A stretch of DNA of 6,594 bases from a bacterium (lineage in GTDB: Bacteria; Planctomycetota; UBA11346): contig JAIFKN010000045.1 in NCBI GenBank assembly GCA_020049615.1, positions 1-6,594 of the forward strand, in the 5' to 3' direction. Each line of letters begins with the position of its first letter. Position 1 is the stretch's first letter. Under the pieces are notes generated by a model. The model saw nothing but the letters and a program-made list of their open reading frames with translations. It was not told the origin of the DNA and searched no databases. Of this stretch, positions 5,975 through 6,594 are shown piece after piece. The translations under genes and the position numbers were made by a program.

Positions 5975-6594
5975 AGCCCTGGGAGCTGCTCGACAGCGCC
6001 GCCATTCCCGGCGGCGGGACGATGCACCTCTACCGTCACGGGGACGACTACTCGATCCGCGTCGGACGCGACGAGCTGATGAACAGCCACGCGCACGGCT
6101 CGGAGGACGCGCTCGCCGCCCTCGCCAGCGCGCGCCTCGGGGCGCGGACGCGCCGCCGGGTCCTGGTCGGCGGACTGGGCATGGGCTTCACCGCGGCGGC
6201 CGCCCTGCGCGACCTCGGTCCCGATGGCCGGCTGACCGTCGCCGAGCTGGTGCCGGCGGTCGTCGAGTGGAATCGCGGCCCGCTCGCCGCGGTGGCCGGC
6301 GACGTCCTCGCCGATCCCCGGGTCGGCGTGCGCCTCGGCGATGTGGCCGTTTTGCTGCGCAAGTCGAGCGATGCCTTCGACCTGATCCTGCTCGATGTCG
6401 ACAACGGCCCGCGCAGCCTGACCCAGGCGGCGAACGGCTGGCTCTACGACGCTGCCGGCCTGCGCCGCATCCGCACCGCCCTGCGGCGCGGTGGCGTCCT
6501 CGGCGTGTGGTCGGCGGTCGACGACGCGGGCTTCACCGCCCGGCTGCGCCTGGCCGGCTTCACCGTCGAGGTGGCGCGCCCGCACGCCCACGGC
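5971..6594 (+). CDS. Spermidine-synthase-like Rossmann methyltransferase-fold protein, C-terminus cut
   Basis: The first 208 residues are present and the frame is open at the right edge. The N-terminus (MKPWELLDSAAIPGGG) is followed by a short β-rich segment to about 45. The Rossmann core has the nucleotide loop VLVGGLGMG (64-72), acidic E92 at the end of strand 2 (VAELVP), GDVAVLL (123-129), then FDLILLDVDNGP (136-147) and GGVLGVWSA (174-182). This is the spermidine synthase/SAM-dependent methyltransferase fold. The loop lacks the aspartate of the GGGDGG motif of true spermidine synthases, so polyamine synthesis is doubtful and a methyltransferase of unknown substrate is more likely. The GTG start is chosen because it gives the GTGA overlap with the phosphatase stop and a plausible N-terminus; an internal ATG at 6022 would lose 17 residues. 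Confidence 0.85.
   Translation, partial: MKPWELLDSAAIPGGGTMHLYRHGDDYSIRVGRDELMNSHAHGSEDALAALASARLGARTRRRVLVGGLGMGFTAAAALRDLGPDGRLTVAELVPAVVEWNRGPLAAVAGDVLADPRVGVRLGDVAVLLRKSSDAFDLILLDVDNGPRSLTQAANGWLYDAAGLRRIRTALRRGGVLGVWSAVDDAGFTARLRLAGFTVEVARPHAHG

Overview
This is a 6.6-kb window of very GC-rich bacterial chromosome. It holds six protein-coding genes, two of them cut by the window edges, and no RNA gene, CRISPR array, insertion sequence or transposase that I can see. The third codon positions are strongly G/C. The M6 peptidase variant, the two secreted proteins and the non-Shine-Dalgarno leaders on one strand would fit a Planctomycetota or related PVC-type bacterium. That is a weak inference from protein style, not a demonstrated assignment.

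Layout. Left block, minus strand: a secreted M6-family (immune inhibitor A type) metallopeptidase, open at the left edge (1-1208). It is preceded on the same strand, 65 bases upstream, by an unrecognised secreted protein with internal repeats and a lysine-rich coiled-coil tail (1274-2755). These two could be co-transcribed. Next is a 232-base divergent intergenic region with a large double palindrome that looks like a REP doublet (2890-2943). A plus-strand SIS-domain protein follows (2988-3542), very probably 6-phospho-3-hexuloisomerase. The convergent gap at 3543-3702 is packed with palindromes: a GC-rich cluster containing nearly all the CTAG tetramers of the window, then a nested GAGTC/GACTC inverted repeat that reaches the stop codon of the next gene. 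Pyruvate kinase lies on the minus strand (3703-5157). After a 139-base divergent gap, a plus-strand pair overlaps by four bases: a histidine-phosphatase (phosphoglycerate-mutase-like) protein (5297-5974) and a spermidine-synthase-like methyltransferase-fold protein (5971 to the right edge).

How the genes relate. Two enzymes belong to central sugar metabolism: the hexulose-phosphate isomerase makes fructose 6-phosphate and pyruvate kinase ends glycolysis. They are convergent, so they are not an operon. The phosphatase/methyltransferase-like pair is translationally coupled, but its substrate is unknown. I see no defence, mobile or otherwise novel multi-gene system. The points most worth following are the REP-like doublet, the structured convergent gap, the triple-repeat secreted protein, the K+-independent signature in pyruvate kinase and the apparently lone hexuloisomerase.
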